Assembly: GCF_026262505.1 (NCBI RefSeq)
Contig: NC_067204.1
Location: 1 to 64,000 of the forward strand
Reading direction: 5' to 3'
Source of the DNA: Trichomonas vaginalis G3
Lineage: Eukaryota > Parabasalia > Trichomonadida > Trichomonadidae
Length of the DNA: 64,000 bases
Within the stretch, counting starts at the first letter, position 1. Every line of letters begins with the position of its first letter. A program made the translations under genes and the position numbers. Below, piece by piece: positions 31,759 to 42,100 of the stretch. The notes under the pieces were generated by a model. The model saw nothing but the letters and a program-made list of their open reading frames with translations. It searched no databases and was not told where the DNA came from.

Positions 31759-32487
31759 ATGAGAACCTATTGTCATGACCTTGCAAACGAAAGTTTGCAA
31801 AATGTCATAAAAACTTACTTTGCAGACAATGAAATGAGAAGGGATGAATATTTAAGAAAACTCAAATGGACAGTACCAAATGAAATGTTAGTATTGAAAA
31901 ACATGTTCCATGACAAAATAAAACCAACTACAGAAATAAATGACGCAAGACTGAAACGTTGGGTAAAAGCTTTCCCATTCACAAAAGATATTATTGGTTA
32001 CATGGAAAGAAAACCAGAATGGCTACAAAAACATATATTTGGAAACGAGCTTATTCCATATGGACAAGCTCTGTTTGAAGAGCTTGAACCGGAAACTCAG
32101 GAAAGAGTCATGCAAACAATACGCGAAGACTCAAATACAAACTATGACAAACTCTTTCTAGGATATAGGTTACCTGAGATGGGCGACCAGAGCCCAAAGG
32201 CAAAAAGGACATGGGAAATTTACAACATACTAGGTGAACATGAGGCAAAGATGCAACAACTTGAAGCAGAGGGCAAGTTACCAAAAGCGACACCAAAGAA
32301 GAAGAGAAGAGTAGAACAAAGTGAAAGTAGTGAAGAAGTAACTTCATCTAGTGAAAGTAGTGGCAATGAAGGAAAAAGAAGAGTTAAAGATTCAGTTAAA
32401 AACCCAGTCAGGAAGAAAGTAAAGCTTGGTCCGAGTGGTTCTATTATGACATATAAATCCAACTATTCTATATTTTTACCCATATGA
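31759..32487 (+). CDS. Protein with Ser/Glu-rich and basic tail, 242 aa (part of a larger fossil gene)
   Basis: A helical N-terminal part (DNEMRRDEYLRKLKWTVPNE) is followed by a basic-serine stretch (KKKRRVEQSESSEEV, then SSSESSGNEGKRR) that could be a nuclear localisation or nucleic-acid-binding tail. It ends just before the capsid-like start at 32489. The SSEEV position is exactly where B2 carries its 7.2-kb minisatellite. Function unknown. Confidence 0.5.
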   Translation: MRTYCHDLANESLQNVIKTYFADNEMRRDEYLRKLKWTVPNEMLVLKNMFHDKIKPTTEINDARLKRWVKAFPFTKDIIGYMERKPEWLQKHIFGNELIPYGQALFEELEPETQERVMQTIREDSNTNYDKLFLGYRLPEMGDQSPKAKRTWEIYNILGEHEAKMQQLEAEGKLPKATPKKKRRVEQSESSEEVTSSSESSGNEGKRRVKDSVKNPVRKKVKLGPSGSIMTYKSNYSIFLPI

Positions 32488-32488
32488 A

Positions 32489-32664
32489 ATGTACGCCGCT
32501 CAGAATATAACGCCAACAGTTTTGGATGCCATGAACGGAAATGTTTCCGAATGGTATAACGAATGCGACAATGCCATTAGAAGGTCAGAAATAGTTCCTG
32601 GAACTTACGAATATACAACTGCTGTTTCTTATGGAAACGTAGGTGAGTTTGGAGAAGGTTCTTC
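32489..32664 (+). pseudogene. Major-capsid-like gene, first part (split by M2)
   Basis: It starts MYAAQNITPTVLDAMNGN behind TTTTTACCCATATGAA, a variant of the shared pre-ATG motif. M2 interrupts it at the CTTC ending at 32664. The rest lies at 33618-33905 and, beyond element A, 55853-57020. Confidence 0.5.
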
Positions 32665-33617
32665 TGTTATATACGAAAACGATAAAAACGGTTTGACAGA
32701 AAAGTGACAACTTTACGTGTCAAAAATATAAAAAGTGATATTTTATTCATCATTATCTTCTTCATAATTTATTTCATATTCTTCGTCTTACCAACAAAAG
32801 ATGGGAATGTGAACAATTGCGGGCAATTTTTAGCCATTTTGGCTTGGAACTAGAGCCTGCGAGGTACATGGATAGTATCAGTACCTCACAGGCTCTAGTT
32901 CTCTATATGGCGCCGAGAAATTTTGGTGAAATGTGGTCGCATTTCACCAAAATTTTTTCGGCGCCATAGGATGAATTGGAGGTGAGAGATATTATTCATA
33001 CAATACTACTCTCACCCTCCAATTCCCAGCCAAAATGGCTAAAAATTGCCGCAATGTGAACAATTGCGGGCAATTTTTAGCCATTTTGGCTTGGAACTAG
33101 AGCCTGCGAGTACATGGATAGTATCAGTACCTCACAGGCTCTAGTTCTCTATATGGCGCCGAGAAATTTTGGTGAAATGTGGTCGCATTTCACCAAAATT
33201 TTTTCGGCGCCATAGGATGAATTGGAGGGTGAGAAGATATTATTTCATACAATACTACTCTCACCCTCCAATTCCCAGCCAAAATGGCTAAAAATTGCCC
33301 GCAATGTGAACAATTGCGGGCAATTTTTAGCCATTTTGGCTTGGAACTAGAGCCTGCGAGGTACATGGATAGTATCAGTACCTCACAGGCTCTAGTTCTC
33401 TATATGGCGCCGAGAAATTTTGGTGAAATGTGGTCGCATTTCACCAAAATTTTTTCGGCGCCATAGGATGAATTGGAGGGTGAGAGATATTATTTCATAC
33501 AATACTACTCTCACCCTCAATTTTAATTACTTAAACTCATTCTATTTTTTTGACATGTAAATGTCACTTTTACTGAGATCTGACACAATGTCAGATCTCT
33601 TTTTTTCGTATATAAGA
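32665..33617. mobile_element. M2: second copy of the M1 transposon family
   Basis: Same ends as M1 (TGTTATATACGAAAA; complement of TCTTATATACGAAAA), with CTTC repeated at 32661-32664 and 33618-33621. B2 has one CTTC at the matching site (around 11650). At 953 bp it is one 250-bp unit shorter than M1; flanking sequence is otherwise almost the same. Small indels within the array may be sequencing errors. Confidence 0.88.
32806..33524. repeat. Four-hairpin tandem array, family H-B, about 2.9 units
   Basis: The same unit as at 27409-28375, with one unit fewer. The partial last hairpin ends in the same place (CTCACCCTCAATTTTAATTA), so unit number, not the borders, differs between M1 and M2. Confidence 0.88.
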
Positions 33618-33905
33618 CTTCAACAACAGTAGATATTGCTTGCGACAGGTTTCACATTATTTCTATTGACAACTCATTCTTATACGTGGAACAAGACATT
33701 GAAATAAAACCTTCTGCCAAGTTGTCTGACAAGAAAGGTTGCAATGGAATTTTCTATGTCGGATACCAATATGCTCCAGAAGTTTTCATGGGATATAAGA
33801 TATATTCTAACTCTGACTTAGTTCAAACAGTAACATGGGCAAACTATGAATGGTTCGCTTTGAGAAACTCAGTACAACCACAAGCTAGAGAACAAACAGA
33901 CCAGT
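33618..33905 (+). pseudogene. Major-capsid-like gene, middle part
   Basis: It lies between M2 and element A. The reading has VEQDIEIKPSAKLSDKKGCN and YVGYQYAPEVFMGYKIYS, matching B2 11383-11580. It ends at the CCAGT that borders element A. Confidence 0.5.
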
Positions 33906-34087
33906 AGTTAGTATACAAGTCATGGGTACGGAGACACTGCGCGCCTCCTTACCCAATACTTGTGAATTTGACACTTTACAAAACCGTTAACGTATATTTT
34001 ACAACACAAACGACAACACTAACTTAACCTTAAATATTTACAAAACCGCCAACCACTTCACCTCACTAATGTAAAAAATAAACGTTC
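33906..34087. repeat. Left terminal region of element A
   Basis: Noncoding end. After AGTTAGTATACAAG comes a GC-rich hairpin: GGGTACGGAG, ACACTGCGCGC, CTCCTTACCC. Two TTTACAAAACCG words follow at 33974 and 34040. The mirror copy is 55680-55852. Confidence 0.7.
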
Positions 34088-34408
34088 TCACTTACAAAAG
34101 TATTGCAACTCCTCCCATTGCTGTGCTTCACATAACAGCTCATAATCTTCTGACTCACTTTCTTCTTCATATAGGTCAAAGTCACTGTCAAAATAAATGT
34201 TAGTAAGTTTTGACAAAGCTAATGAAACACGCTTACCGTTTGTATCATATGCTTGTATAAACTTTCCATTATGCTTGTAGTCATAAACGCTCAAACTAAC
34301 TTTACCCTTTCTCCCTCGTATCTGATAGAATGTATTTTCACGAGGAACGAAGAACAAATTCTTGAACTCATGACCGTTGTAGTTTGTTATCTCAATAGTT
34401 TTCGTCAT
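34088..34408 (-). CDS. Hypothetical 106-aa protein, element A left arm
   Basis: The protein starts MTKTIEITNYNGHEFKNLFF, has a central basic, beta-prone part (YQIRGRKGKVSLSVYDYKHN) and an acidic tail (EEESESEDYELL). An identical copy lies in the other arm at 55350-55670. The start is preceded by TTTTATTTTTATATAA. The middle loosely recalls short DNA-binding modules that travel with endonucleases, but no motif is decisive. It is the gene nearest the element end. Confidence 0.6.
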   Translation of the reverse strand: MTKTIEITNYNGHEFKNLFFVPRENTFYQIRGRKGKVSLSVYDYKHNGKFIQAYDTNGKRVSLALSKLTNIYFDSDFDLYEEESESEDYELLCEAQQWEELQYFCK

Positions 34409-34503
34409 TTATATAAAAATAAAATAAAAAAATAAAATAAAAAATAATGATATCACCACCCTCACACGTATGAAAACATAGCACAAAAATAAATTTAGGT
34501 GAA

Positions 34504-34528
34504 GTGGTGAGATCTCACCTCTTTTTTC
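34504..34528 (-). terminator. Hairpin at the border of the 175-aa gene
   Basis: GGTGAGATCTCACC is a perfect palindrome followed by CTCTTTTTT, 15-20 bases beyond the stop of the 175-aa gene. It is placed like a transcript-end signal. The mirror copy is near 55235-55255. Confidence 0.4.
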
Positions 34529-34540
34529 ACCCTGTTGAAT

Positions 34541-35068
34541 TCATTGCTTTATAACTCTCTTCCTTGGTTTCTTTTTAGTTGCTTTCTTCACGTCTGTCTC
34601 CAACTTGACTGTCTTTCTTCTTCGGCCGTAATGATACCAGTTACTTCCACCAGTCAATGGGTCAAATGGTCTTTCGTAAGGGTTTCCATACATTCCATAG
34701 GGACCATACGGAAGAACTACTGGTGGAGAAGAAACATTTTCTTTAGTTCCATCGAATCTATTTAAATGCATTGTTTCACCTTTCATCTGGTCATTAAAGT
34801 CTTTTGCGTGTTTTGCAAACTCATCGTCCTTTCCTAAAGCATTTTCTGACTCAGTCGCAACCAAATTAGATGCTTTATTTATGAGCCCTATTTTATTTAA
34901 TCTTAACTTCTTTGCAACCCAGCCTCCAATCTTCCCTTTATTTGCATCTAATGTCTTCGAAACTCTTCCTCCACTCATTTTATTTACTGCGTCATAAGCT
35001 CCAAGTGCTTTTGCTCCAAATGCTAATGCTTTTGTTCCCATTGCGCCTAAAGCTGCCCAAGCTACCAT
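34541..35068 (-). CDS. Probable small structural/core protein, 175 aa, left arm
   Basis: The N-terminal 35 residues are Ala/Gly-rich and hydrophobic (MVAWAALGAMGTKALAFGAK), able to form an amphipathic or membrane-active helix. The centre is charged. A tyrosine/proline/glycine patch follows (YGPYGMYGNPYERPFD) and the last 25 residues are very basic (KKATKKKPRKRVIKQ). This layout recalls small capsid-interior proteins of adenovirus-like viruses that bind membranes or DNA; that is analogy, not homology shown here. It directly follows a 74-aa gene with no gap. Identical copy at 54690-55217. Confidence 0.6.
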   Translation of the reverse strand: MVAWAALGAMGTKALAFGAKALGAYDAVNKMSGGRVSKTLDANKGKIGGWVAKKLRLNKIGLINKASNLVATESENALGKDDEFAKHAKDFNDQMKGETMHLNRFDGTKENVSSPPVVLPYGPYGMYGNPYERPFDPLTGGSNWYHYGRRRKTVKLETDVKKATKKKPRKRVIKQ

Positions 35069-35293
35069 TTACACCATATTAAAATCATCTCTCTTCAATA
35101 TTATCTCATAAAAGTTCTCGTTACTGGAGAAAGTCAATGAAGCATAAACGTTCTCACGGGCTTCGCCCTCACCGCTTTGCGGTCTATCTAACTTCTTTCT
35201 TATCTCATCTATACGCTTCAAAATGTCTGAACAATTGCTAACATCTTCTACAACAGTTATTTCATCATGAATGACCTTCAAGAACAAGCTCAT
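35069..35293 (-). CDS. Hypothetical 74-aa protein, left arm
   Basis: It starts MSLFLKVIHDEITVVEDVSN and ends KRDDFNMV. It fits tightly between its neighbours, with stop and start codons touching, so it is part of one transcription unit reading toward the left end. A small GC-rich hairpin (GGGCTTCGCCC) lies inside the gene at 35159-35169. Function unknown. Confidence 0.55.
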   Translation of the reverse strand: MSLFLKVIHDEITVVEDVSNCSDILKRIDEIRKKLDRPQSGEGEARENVYASLTFSSNENFYEIILKRDDFNMV

Positions 35294-36175
35294 TTAATAT
35301 GCTATTAAAATCATCTCAATAATGAGTCCGTCCTTTCCGTCTTTGGGTAGCACAACATCTTTCATTGAAGAAGGTTCGACAAGTCTTATGTTAAACTTAC
35401 TGACAAAGTTTGTTATACTATAATGCTTCGGCGGCGAATACATGTAGTTTGAAAGACATAATATAGATTCTTCAGCAAATTCACTTATACTGGATTTTAT
35501 AACAATGTTCTCACGAGACCAAATACCACCAATTGACAATCTTGTAAGCAATCCTGCTGAACCTTCTACTGTAAACGTCGATGGTAACATTCCACGAAGG
35601 TCATCTATTGACATCGTTGAGTCACTGTATTTAAATATTTTCTTAAAGCAATCGTCATTATCTAACCATGCAATAGCTTTGAAGTTTTCATTCGAATATA
35701 CATCTGCTTCATTAAATGTAAATCCTGACTTCTTTGCAGAGATGACTTTAAAATCTATTGAGTTTGTTTCAAAATTATATGCTATGGTAACTTCTGAAGG
35801 TAATGGATGCTCTTCTGCTGTAAGTTGTTCTCTCACTACCGTTTGAAGCTTTGTGTTAAAAACTTTCATGTTATCTCCTGTATCTAAGTTCACATACACA
35901 GCAACAGGAAAACTATCTTGCTTCTTTGTTTCATCATTATATCTCAAAACATTAAAGTTCTTCAATAATATTGTTCTTCCTGCTGGAATACTTCGAACCT
36001 GTCTGATTTCAATAGCTTTCTCACCTCCTACATACTCTACCCAATGTCTTGGATATTCATAAGTATACTGACTTTCTTGAATTTTGGTTGGTTTCATCAT
36101 AACATGTTCATAGTATATCTTTATACTCTTGTCAGTTAGACTCGGTGCTATGTTCTGAATATTTCTGACTTGCAT
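35294..36175 (-). CDS. Probable minor capsid (jelly-roll-like) protein, 293 aa, left arm
   Basis: The start MQVRNIQNIAPSLTDKS at 36175 is preferred to a longer frame start, because TTTTATCTCCATTAAAA lies directly before it. The protein is beta-rich and ends in KDGLIIEMILIAY, a hydrophobic strand like those closing viral jelly-roll capsid proteins. It diverges from the ATPase gene by only 16 bases. In Mavericks, capsid genes usually lie beside the ATPase, which supports a structural role. Family not proven. The right arm copy starts at 53582. Confidence 0.5.
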   Translation of the reverse strand: MQVRNIQNIAPSLTDKSIKIYYEHVMMKPTKIQESQYTYEYPRHWVEYVGGEKAIEIRQVRSIPAGRTILLKNFNVLRYNDETKKQDSFPVAVYVNLDTGDNMKVFNTKLQTVVREQLTAEEHPLPSEVTIAYNFETNSIDFKVISAKKSGFTFNEADVYSNENFKAIAWLDNDDCFKKIFKYSDSTMSIDDLRGMLPSTFTVEGSAGLLTRLSIGGIWSRENIVIKSSISEFAEESILCLSNYMYSPPKHYSITNFVSKFNIRLVEPSSMKDVVLPKDGKDGLIIEMILIAY

Positions 36176-36191
36176 TTTTAATGGAGATAAA
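36176..36191. promoter_or_regulatory. Bidirectional start region, capsid-like/ATPase genes
   Basis: Only 16 bases separate two divergent start codons. On the minus strand it reads TTTTATCTCCATTAAAA across the gap and the ATPase start, a form of the motif TTTTAT-YY...AAA found before many genes of A and B. Confidence 0.55.
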
Positions 36192-37077
36192 ATGAAGCAT
36201 TTAATACATGATGTAGATGAAGACATGAATGAAACTACAGACAAACTTAACTCTTCTCTCATTCTTCCTTTCAGCAAAGATTATGAATTCTGTTCAAATG
36301 GTGTTTATTTCTATTGTGGAAAGATGGGGTCAGGAAAGACATTCAACCTCATTCGTCATATACTCATAACAGAGCGTTTAGGAAACGACTCTTACTATGA
36401 CCAAATCATTATATCAGCAACTTCAGACTCTATGGACTCAACAGCGAAAACATTTATGTCAAAAGTTCAAGCCTCTGTCGTTAAAGTTCCAGACAGTGAA
36501 CTCATTGAATTTCTTCAACGTTACATTCGACGTAAGAGGAAATATTATGCCATCGTTGAATTTATACAGTCAGGAATGCAAAAGACTTCAGAAGAGATGG
36601 AAAGAATTATTGACAAACACCACTTACGTCAATACTCAGGAGTTTACGATATGAAACGACTTACAAACTACATTCTGTCAAACTTTCAAATACCCCTTCA
36701 AAAAGTATCCTTCAAACACTCTGCTCGTTTGCGACGACTTCGCCGGAAAAGGTTTAGTGTCAAAGCCTGACTCACCATTAGCTAACATCATTACTAAAGT
36801 CAGACATTACCACTTAACTGTAGCAATACTTATGCAAACATGGAGGTTTTTAGCTTTAAACATAAAACGTCTCATAACTGACTTCGTTATCTTTCAAGGT
36901 TTCTCACGCTATGATATTGAACTCATTTGGAAACAGTCAGGTATAACATTACCTTTTGAAGAAATTTGGGAAGCATATAAGTCTCTCATCTCTCCTCGTT
37001 CATACCTTGAGATTCATATCATGACTAATACCATTAAAGTCAAAAATATTCCATGGGAACGACCAACATTGTTTTAA
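36192..37077 (+). CDS. A32-like genome-packaging ATPase, left arm
   Basis: Starts MKHLIHDVDEDMNETTDKLN. Walker A is CGKMGSGKTFNLIRH near residue 42. Further along come the charged linker YIRRKRKYYAIVEF and the sensor region ILMQTWRFLALNIKR. A Walker B of the form LLVCDDFAGKGLV is visible in the right-arm copy (52678-53565). Known role of the family: an FtsK/HerA-type motor that drives element DNA into preformed capsids. It resembles, distantly, the ATPase of B1 (60964-61835): both have a LITD or LTD-I-LF-G-F or G-LS pattern near the C terminus. The left copy looks nearly whole. Confidence 0.8.
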
Positions 37078-37465
37078 AGTTTAACCTTCAATTGACTGAT
37101 GGTAAACAAATTCCATGCATCTCTGTCGCCATTTCTGTTAATATTTTTGCTGTCATTCATATCATCCACTTCTCCATCCGTTAGCTTTTGAGGATATGCG
37201 TTAGAATAGCTGTTCTTAAATGAAGGCTTTTCACCTTTGAGAGCATAAACTCTATAACTTTCTGCATACTTTATGTTTGAACCTCCTGAGCCATCATTGA
37301 CATAAATTTTTATAGGCTTCCACCTTTGTTCATGTTCCTGCTTCTTCCCTTAGCTCTTTTGTTCAGTAGTTCTACATCTTTATACACAGCACCTGTCTCA
37401 GTGAATTCAACAATATTTTCATTCGTTAGCTTTACATTCAAACCCTTGTCGAGTATATTGTTCAT
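37074..37465 (-). CDS. Hypothetical protein of about 130 aa, left arm
   Basis: The start is taken at MNNILDKGLNVKLTNENIVE (the right-arm copy at 52289-52681 is uninterrupted). It has a basic patch (NKRAKGRSRNMNKG) and a mixed C-terminal half. Its stop overlaps the end of the convergent ATPase gene by a few bases. It diverges from the gene at 37500 across 34 bases holding a shared start motif. Function unknown. Confidence 0.5.
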
Positions 37466-37483
37466 TTCATACATATAAAAGGT

Positions 37484-37499
37484 TTTTATTCTATATGAA
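37484..37499 (+). promoter_or_regulatory. Pre-ATG motif TTTTATTCTATATGAA
   Basis: It lies directly before the ATG at 37500 and, read on the other strand, just upstream of the divergent gene at 37465. It matches the TTTTAT-YY...AAA consensus. Confidence 0.5.
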
Positions 37500-38115
37500 A
37501 TGAGAAGCAAATCCATCTTAGCTGGTGCCGTTAATGTTCCAATTGAACCAACATCAAATGTTGACTCACGAACGACAAACAATATTGTCATAAAGAACTA
37601 TAGTTCAGAGTGTTTGAAAGAACCAGAACCAGAGCTGAAATCCGTGAATTTAAACTCAGCTTCAAACGCTAACGCTACATCAGATGTTAAGTTAGAGTAT
37701 CCACCACTGGACCAAATTCTTTCAAGAGAAGCCAACGACAACCCTTACACAAATGTTCAAACAAATCCTTCAGATAACGTAGACCATTACCTTCTTCAGT
37801 TATACCAAACAATTTTACTCAAAGACGATAAGAAGCTTTTGACAAATCTTATAAGCAAGAACCAAATAATTCTAACAAAGGAGGACCTTGAAAATGTTAT
37901 CTCACGAATAACAGGAAAACAATGTGTCATTGACTATCTCGACCCTGAAATCGAATGCTGTGGTCAAACTCCACTATTCATGAAAATAGGTAACAATCCG
38001 CATCATTGAAACACCAGGAACTACAGGAGTTGAGTTTAAGTATAAATATTCGAACGAGTATACAAAACTATCTACTGACTATAAGCTTTGTTTGAAATAT
38101 GTTTTAGTAAATTAA
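37500..38115 (+). CDS. Hypothetical 204-aa protein, left arm
   Basis: Starts MRSKSILAGAVNVPIEPTSN; the N-terminal half is polar and probably unfolded, the C-terminal half has leucine-rich helices (HYLLQLYQTILLKDDKKLLT) and a CCGQTPLF patch. The uninterrupted right-arm copy is 51640-52254. It resembles the B gene at 57657 in having a conserved C-C-G patch near the C terminus, but the match is short. Function unknown. Confidence 0.5.
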
Positions 38116-38116
38116 A

Positions 38117-38160
38117 GCAGTCAGGACCCTCGTCTTGGCGCTTTGCGCCGTCAGTCAAAA
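38117..38160. terminator. GC-rich hairpin between convergent genes, left arm
   Basis: AGTCAGGACCCTCGTCTTGG then CGCTTTGCGCCGTCAGTC: the GGCGC-TTT-GCGCC core pairs perfectly. It lies 2 bases past one stop codon and about 5 before the opposite one, the expected place for a two-way transcript end signal. The mirror copy is at 51598-51640. Confidence 0.5.
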
Positions 38161-38164
38161 AATT

Positions 38165-38361
38165 TCAAGTTGGCAATTTGTAATATCTGTCCAAAACTTC
38201 TCAACAGTATCGAACTCATCTTCATAATGCAAACCTAATCTTATTGACTTGGTGCTGTTTTCACTAACACAATATTTTTCTGTTCTCTTGACTGACATAA
38301 CTAACTCATTTGTTTCATCAAACAGCAACAACCAAGTTCATGACCTAATACATAACATTCA
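38165..38361 (-). CDS. Hypothetical protein of about 66 aa, left arm
   Basis: The right-arm copy (51389-51589) reads MKCYVLGHELWLLLFDETNE and ends VLDRYYKLPT. Short, acidic, no motif recognised. It is the last gene of the minus-strand group that begins at 39132. Confidence 0.5.
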
Positions 38362-38365
38362 TACT

Positions 38366-38653
38366 TTATATTTTTAGCTCTGAGTTCTCTTGTAAGCTGT
38401 TGCATTTAATATTTTCTAAAAAGTCAACTTCAACAGTCATTCGCACTGGTGCCTTCAGTTCTACAGGCTCGCCTTGAAAGTCAACTAGTCTGAATTGCAT
38501 GTCTTTCAAATTATGAGGACTAATGCGAACCCATTTACCTAAATGAGTTGCTATGACAGGAACGTTTGGAATGAACATTGAATTTACTTCATAACAGAAA
38601 GATTTATACTCTACTGAACCTTTTACTATTAACTCCTGAAATGCCTGTGACAT
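38366..38653 (-). CDS. Hypothetical 95-aa beta-rich protein, left arm
   Basis: Reads MSQAFQELIVKGSVEYKSFC, with short alternating hydrophobic strands (PVRMTVEVDFLENI). It sits between the 154-aa and 66-aa genes on the same strand with short gaps, so it is probably co-transcribed. A structural role is possible but unproven. Confidence 0.5.
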   Translation of the reverse strand: MSQAFQELIVKGSVEYKSFCYEVNSMFIPNVPVIATHLGKWVRISPHNLKDMQFRLVDFQGEPVELKAPVRMTVEVDFLENIKCNSLQENSELKI

Positions 38654-38667
38654 TAGCTATTTTAGAC

Positions 38668-39132
38668 TCAATGTATAAACAATTGGCCATAACATACGTA
38701 TGGAACAGATTTCATCTCAATCGTTTTGTCAACACTTTTCAAAGGTAGTTGCATATGGTATGCTCCTAAAAGAAGTTGAACTCTATGACTCATTCGTGTT
38801 ATCTTGAACTCTTTCTTGCTACTGAACTTCAATGTTCCCTCAGAAGAGAGTTCGACATCTATGTTGTCAATAGTTTCTTCATTTATGAGAGTATCTATGA
38901 CTCCAGCAATTTTATCTATTCTATACTCTGCTCTGTTAGGAAATGTTATAAAACTTCTTTTGTCATCTATTTCAATCTCTATGAAACCTGTTTCATCTGT
39001 TATGACAAAAGTTGCGATAGTATTGAAGTCAACAACTCTGAAAGCAAGTGCTTCATTCTGAAGACCTAAGTTTGTTTGAAGCTTTACTGTTCCATATTCG
39101 TTTGGGTCTGTACTTTGCAAATAGAACAACAT
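38668..39132 (-). CDS. Hypothetical 154-aa beta-rich protein, left arm
   Basis: Starts MLFYLQSTDPNEYGTVKLQT and continues with alternating strands (FVITDETGFIEIEIDDKRSF) and a basic, hydrophobic C-terminal third. It diverges from the fibre gene across 17 bases. Beta-rich composition beside a fibre gene suggests a fibre base or small capsid protein; this is inference. The mirror copy is 50617-51081. Confidence 0.5.
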   Translation of the reverse strand: MLFYLQSTDPNEYGTVKLQTNLGLQNEALAFRVVDFNTIATFVITDETGFIEIEIDDKRSFITFPNRAEYRIDKIAGVIDTLINEETIDNIDVELSSEGTLKFSSKKEFKITRMSHRVQLLLGAYHMQLPLKSVDKTIEMKSVPYVCYGQLFIH

Positions 39133-39149
39133 TTTATTCTCATTAAAAT
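39133..39149. promoter_or_regulatory. Bidirectional start region TTTATTCTCATTAAAAT
   Basis: This 17-base gap serves both the fibre gene (start 39150) and the 154-aa gene (start 39132). Both strands carry a form of the shared motif. Confidence 0.55.
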
Positions 39150-42100
39150 ATGACTATTGCTGCATATGCGTATGAAACAAATGAAGCAAGAAGAGCACAT
39201 GAACTAGTAAACGAAAACTCAACTTTAACCATTGAAGGCAATGATTTAGTCATTGACGATGGAAAAACTAAAAAAGTCATTGATTTCGATACTTTTAACA
39301 CTTATGACCCATTCATTACAATAAGTAAAGTTCCTATCATAAATGATGGAACGGTGCAATATATAAATTCTACAGTAGATGCCTCATTAGTGAAAGTATT
39401 AAATGTTCTCATTGAATTGTTAAAGAGCTTTCGATTTGACGACAACATTAAATGCCTAAAGAATTTAGTCATGAATGAGAAACAAATTCTCGGCGTTGCT
39501 GGTAGCAGTAATGATGTACACCTTATGACATTAGAATATTATAACGAACATAAAGATGAACTGAAAGGAGAGAAGGGTGACACTGGACCTCAAGGACCAC
39601 AAGGAATACAAGGAATTCAAGGACCTCAAGGCGAAAACGGTTTGGATGGAAAGGATGGAAAGGATGGAAAAACTGCTAAATCATGGATATGGAACCTTAT
39701 AAATACTGGTTTAACAGCTGCTTCATATGGAGTTCTTCAATACCAAATCGGAAAGATATGGGCAGTACTTGGTGAAGAAGTTTTAGATGACGTTAAAAAT
39801 GCTTTGAACTTCATTTCAAATGGTTCGGATACTATTAAAACTTTATCTGGTTGGATGCAAGAAACAAGGAGTCAAATAGATACTGTAAGACGTATAGCAA
39901 ACAATGCACGTACGGGATTGGATACTTTACGAGAAGCACAAAATACACTAAAGGAAGCAAATGATATTCTTGGCTCAGTATCAGACATGCATGAAGATTG
40001 GCTTAAAGGTATTGACAAATCTTTAAAAAATCACAGTCAGTCTATTGCTGACTACAAGAAAAGTATAGATTTTTTACATAGTGCTATGGACGTACATGAT
40101 GGAAGCATAAGGAACTTACTTAATGCTAACAATAACTTACCAGGAACTATTAAAGCATTTATAAAGTCCTTTGTAAAACCTGGTGCTCTAACATTTAGGT
40201 CTTTGAGAGCAAGATCATTGAAGTCAAGAGATGCAGAAACTCCAACAGAACCTACAGAAGGAACTGAAACAACAGAAACTCCAGAAGAACCACCAAAACC
40301 AACAGCTAATGAAATATTGTTCGAATATTTTCCAAGGTACTCTGTTCTCATTGCATACATTCAAGAAATACTTAAGAAAGCAGACTTGACTTTAGGAGAT
40401 GATGAAAGTTCTGTATATCTTTCGTTCCAGTTTCAAATAGCAGAACTTTTGAGACAGATATGCTTAATGTATGACAACATCTCTGATTTCACAAGATATG
40501 ATGACGACCATGACCCCGAACACGGTGAAGAAGAAGTTTTACAAACATCCATTAAGACAGGAAAGGTTTTAACACAAAGTCTCATTATTGACACCAAAGA
40601 TGGCGAAGTGGACGTTCTTCAAGAGCTGAAGAAAAATACTTCTGAAGGAGGTGGTGGTAGGCATGAACTTGAAATAAATGAGATAGAAGAGAAATTAGCC
40701 GAAAAAGCAGATAAAAACCATGTTCATTATATAAGTTCAGACGAACAGATTATAACGGACTACCATGGATATTTAACACAGGATGAAGAAGTGAAGACGA
40801 AAGATGTTAATGAAAGAAGATATAAATTCATTCGTGCTAAAGGTTATGACATACACTGTACTGTACAGTATGACACAGGTAAAGCACCAGAAACATTTGG
40901 TTATAACAATGAAATTTATGCTTCATACTTCTTTGTTAACGGTGTATTAGTTGAACCAAGATTTACATTGAGAGTTAAGGCAAAAATAACTTTTGAAGAT
41001 GCTATTAAAAGTAAAGCAGAGAAAGAAGAACTTGACGCAACGAACAAAGTTTTGAAATCTCATAAACACAATATCTCCGATATAAATGAACTTCAGGCTA
41101 CGTTAGATAAAAAAGCAGATAAAGAACATACACATAAATCCTTCACTACTGTGAGAGCAGACGACATAATATTGAACTATACCCTTGGTTCAAGTGCACC
41201 TTTAGAGAATCCAAGTACAAGCGTAAAAGATACACTAAACTCCTTAAATAACAAATGTATGAATATCGAAGGTCATGTCAGAAACTTTGAAACACATGAA
41301 CTACCAGCAATGTTAGATAAAAAAGCAGATAAAGAACATACACATAACTCCTTCTCAACTGTTGCTATAGAAAGTATTGAAGGAACGGTTGGCAGAACTG
41401 GTGGGGATGCATTATATTATAAACCTCCTAACTTTCCACAAGGTTTAACATCGAATGAAAACATAACAACGAAGAAAGAAATTAGCTGTAAAAATGTTTA
41501 TGTCATGGATGATGAAAATAATGTTAAATTCACTGCTCAAGATTTATATGATAAGAAAGCCGACAAGAACCATACACATAAGTCCTTCACTACTGTTAGA
41601 GCAGACGACATAATATTGAACTATACCCTTGGTTCAAGTGCACCTTTAGAGAATCCAAGTACAAGCGTAAAAGATACACTAAACAATTTAGATAACAGTT
41701 GCAGGAATATCGAAGATCATGCCAGAAACTTTGAAGCATATGAACTACCAACAATGTTAGATAAGAAAGCAGACAAAACAGAGCTTCAAACATTAAAGAC
41801 TGAAATACTTCAAACATTATATCCTATAGGCTCTATTTATACATCAATGAATTCAACAAATCCGGCTGATGTATTCGGTTTTGGTACATGGAAGCAGATT
41901 GTAGACAAATTCTTATACTGTGCTAGATATTCAAAGCAAACAGGAGGTTCGAAGAAAATTAAAGAAGCAAACCTTCCACCGCACACTCATACAGGAACTA
42001 CAAACACAACAGGTAGTCATTCACATTCAATAACAAAAAGAGGTTATACAAATCTTGCAGCAGGTTCGGATAGACAGGGAATGCATAGATATGATATTTC

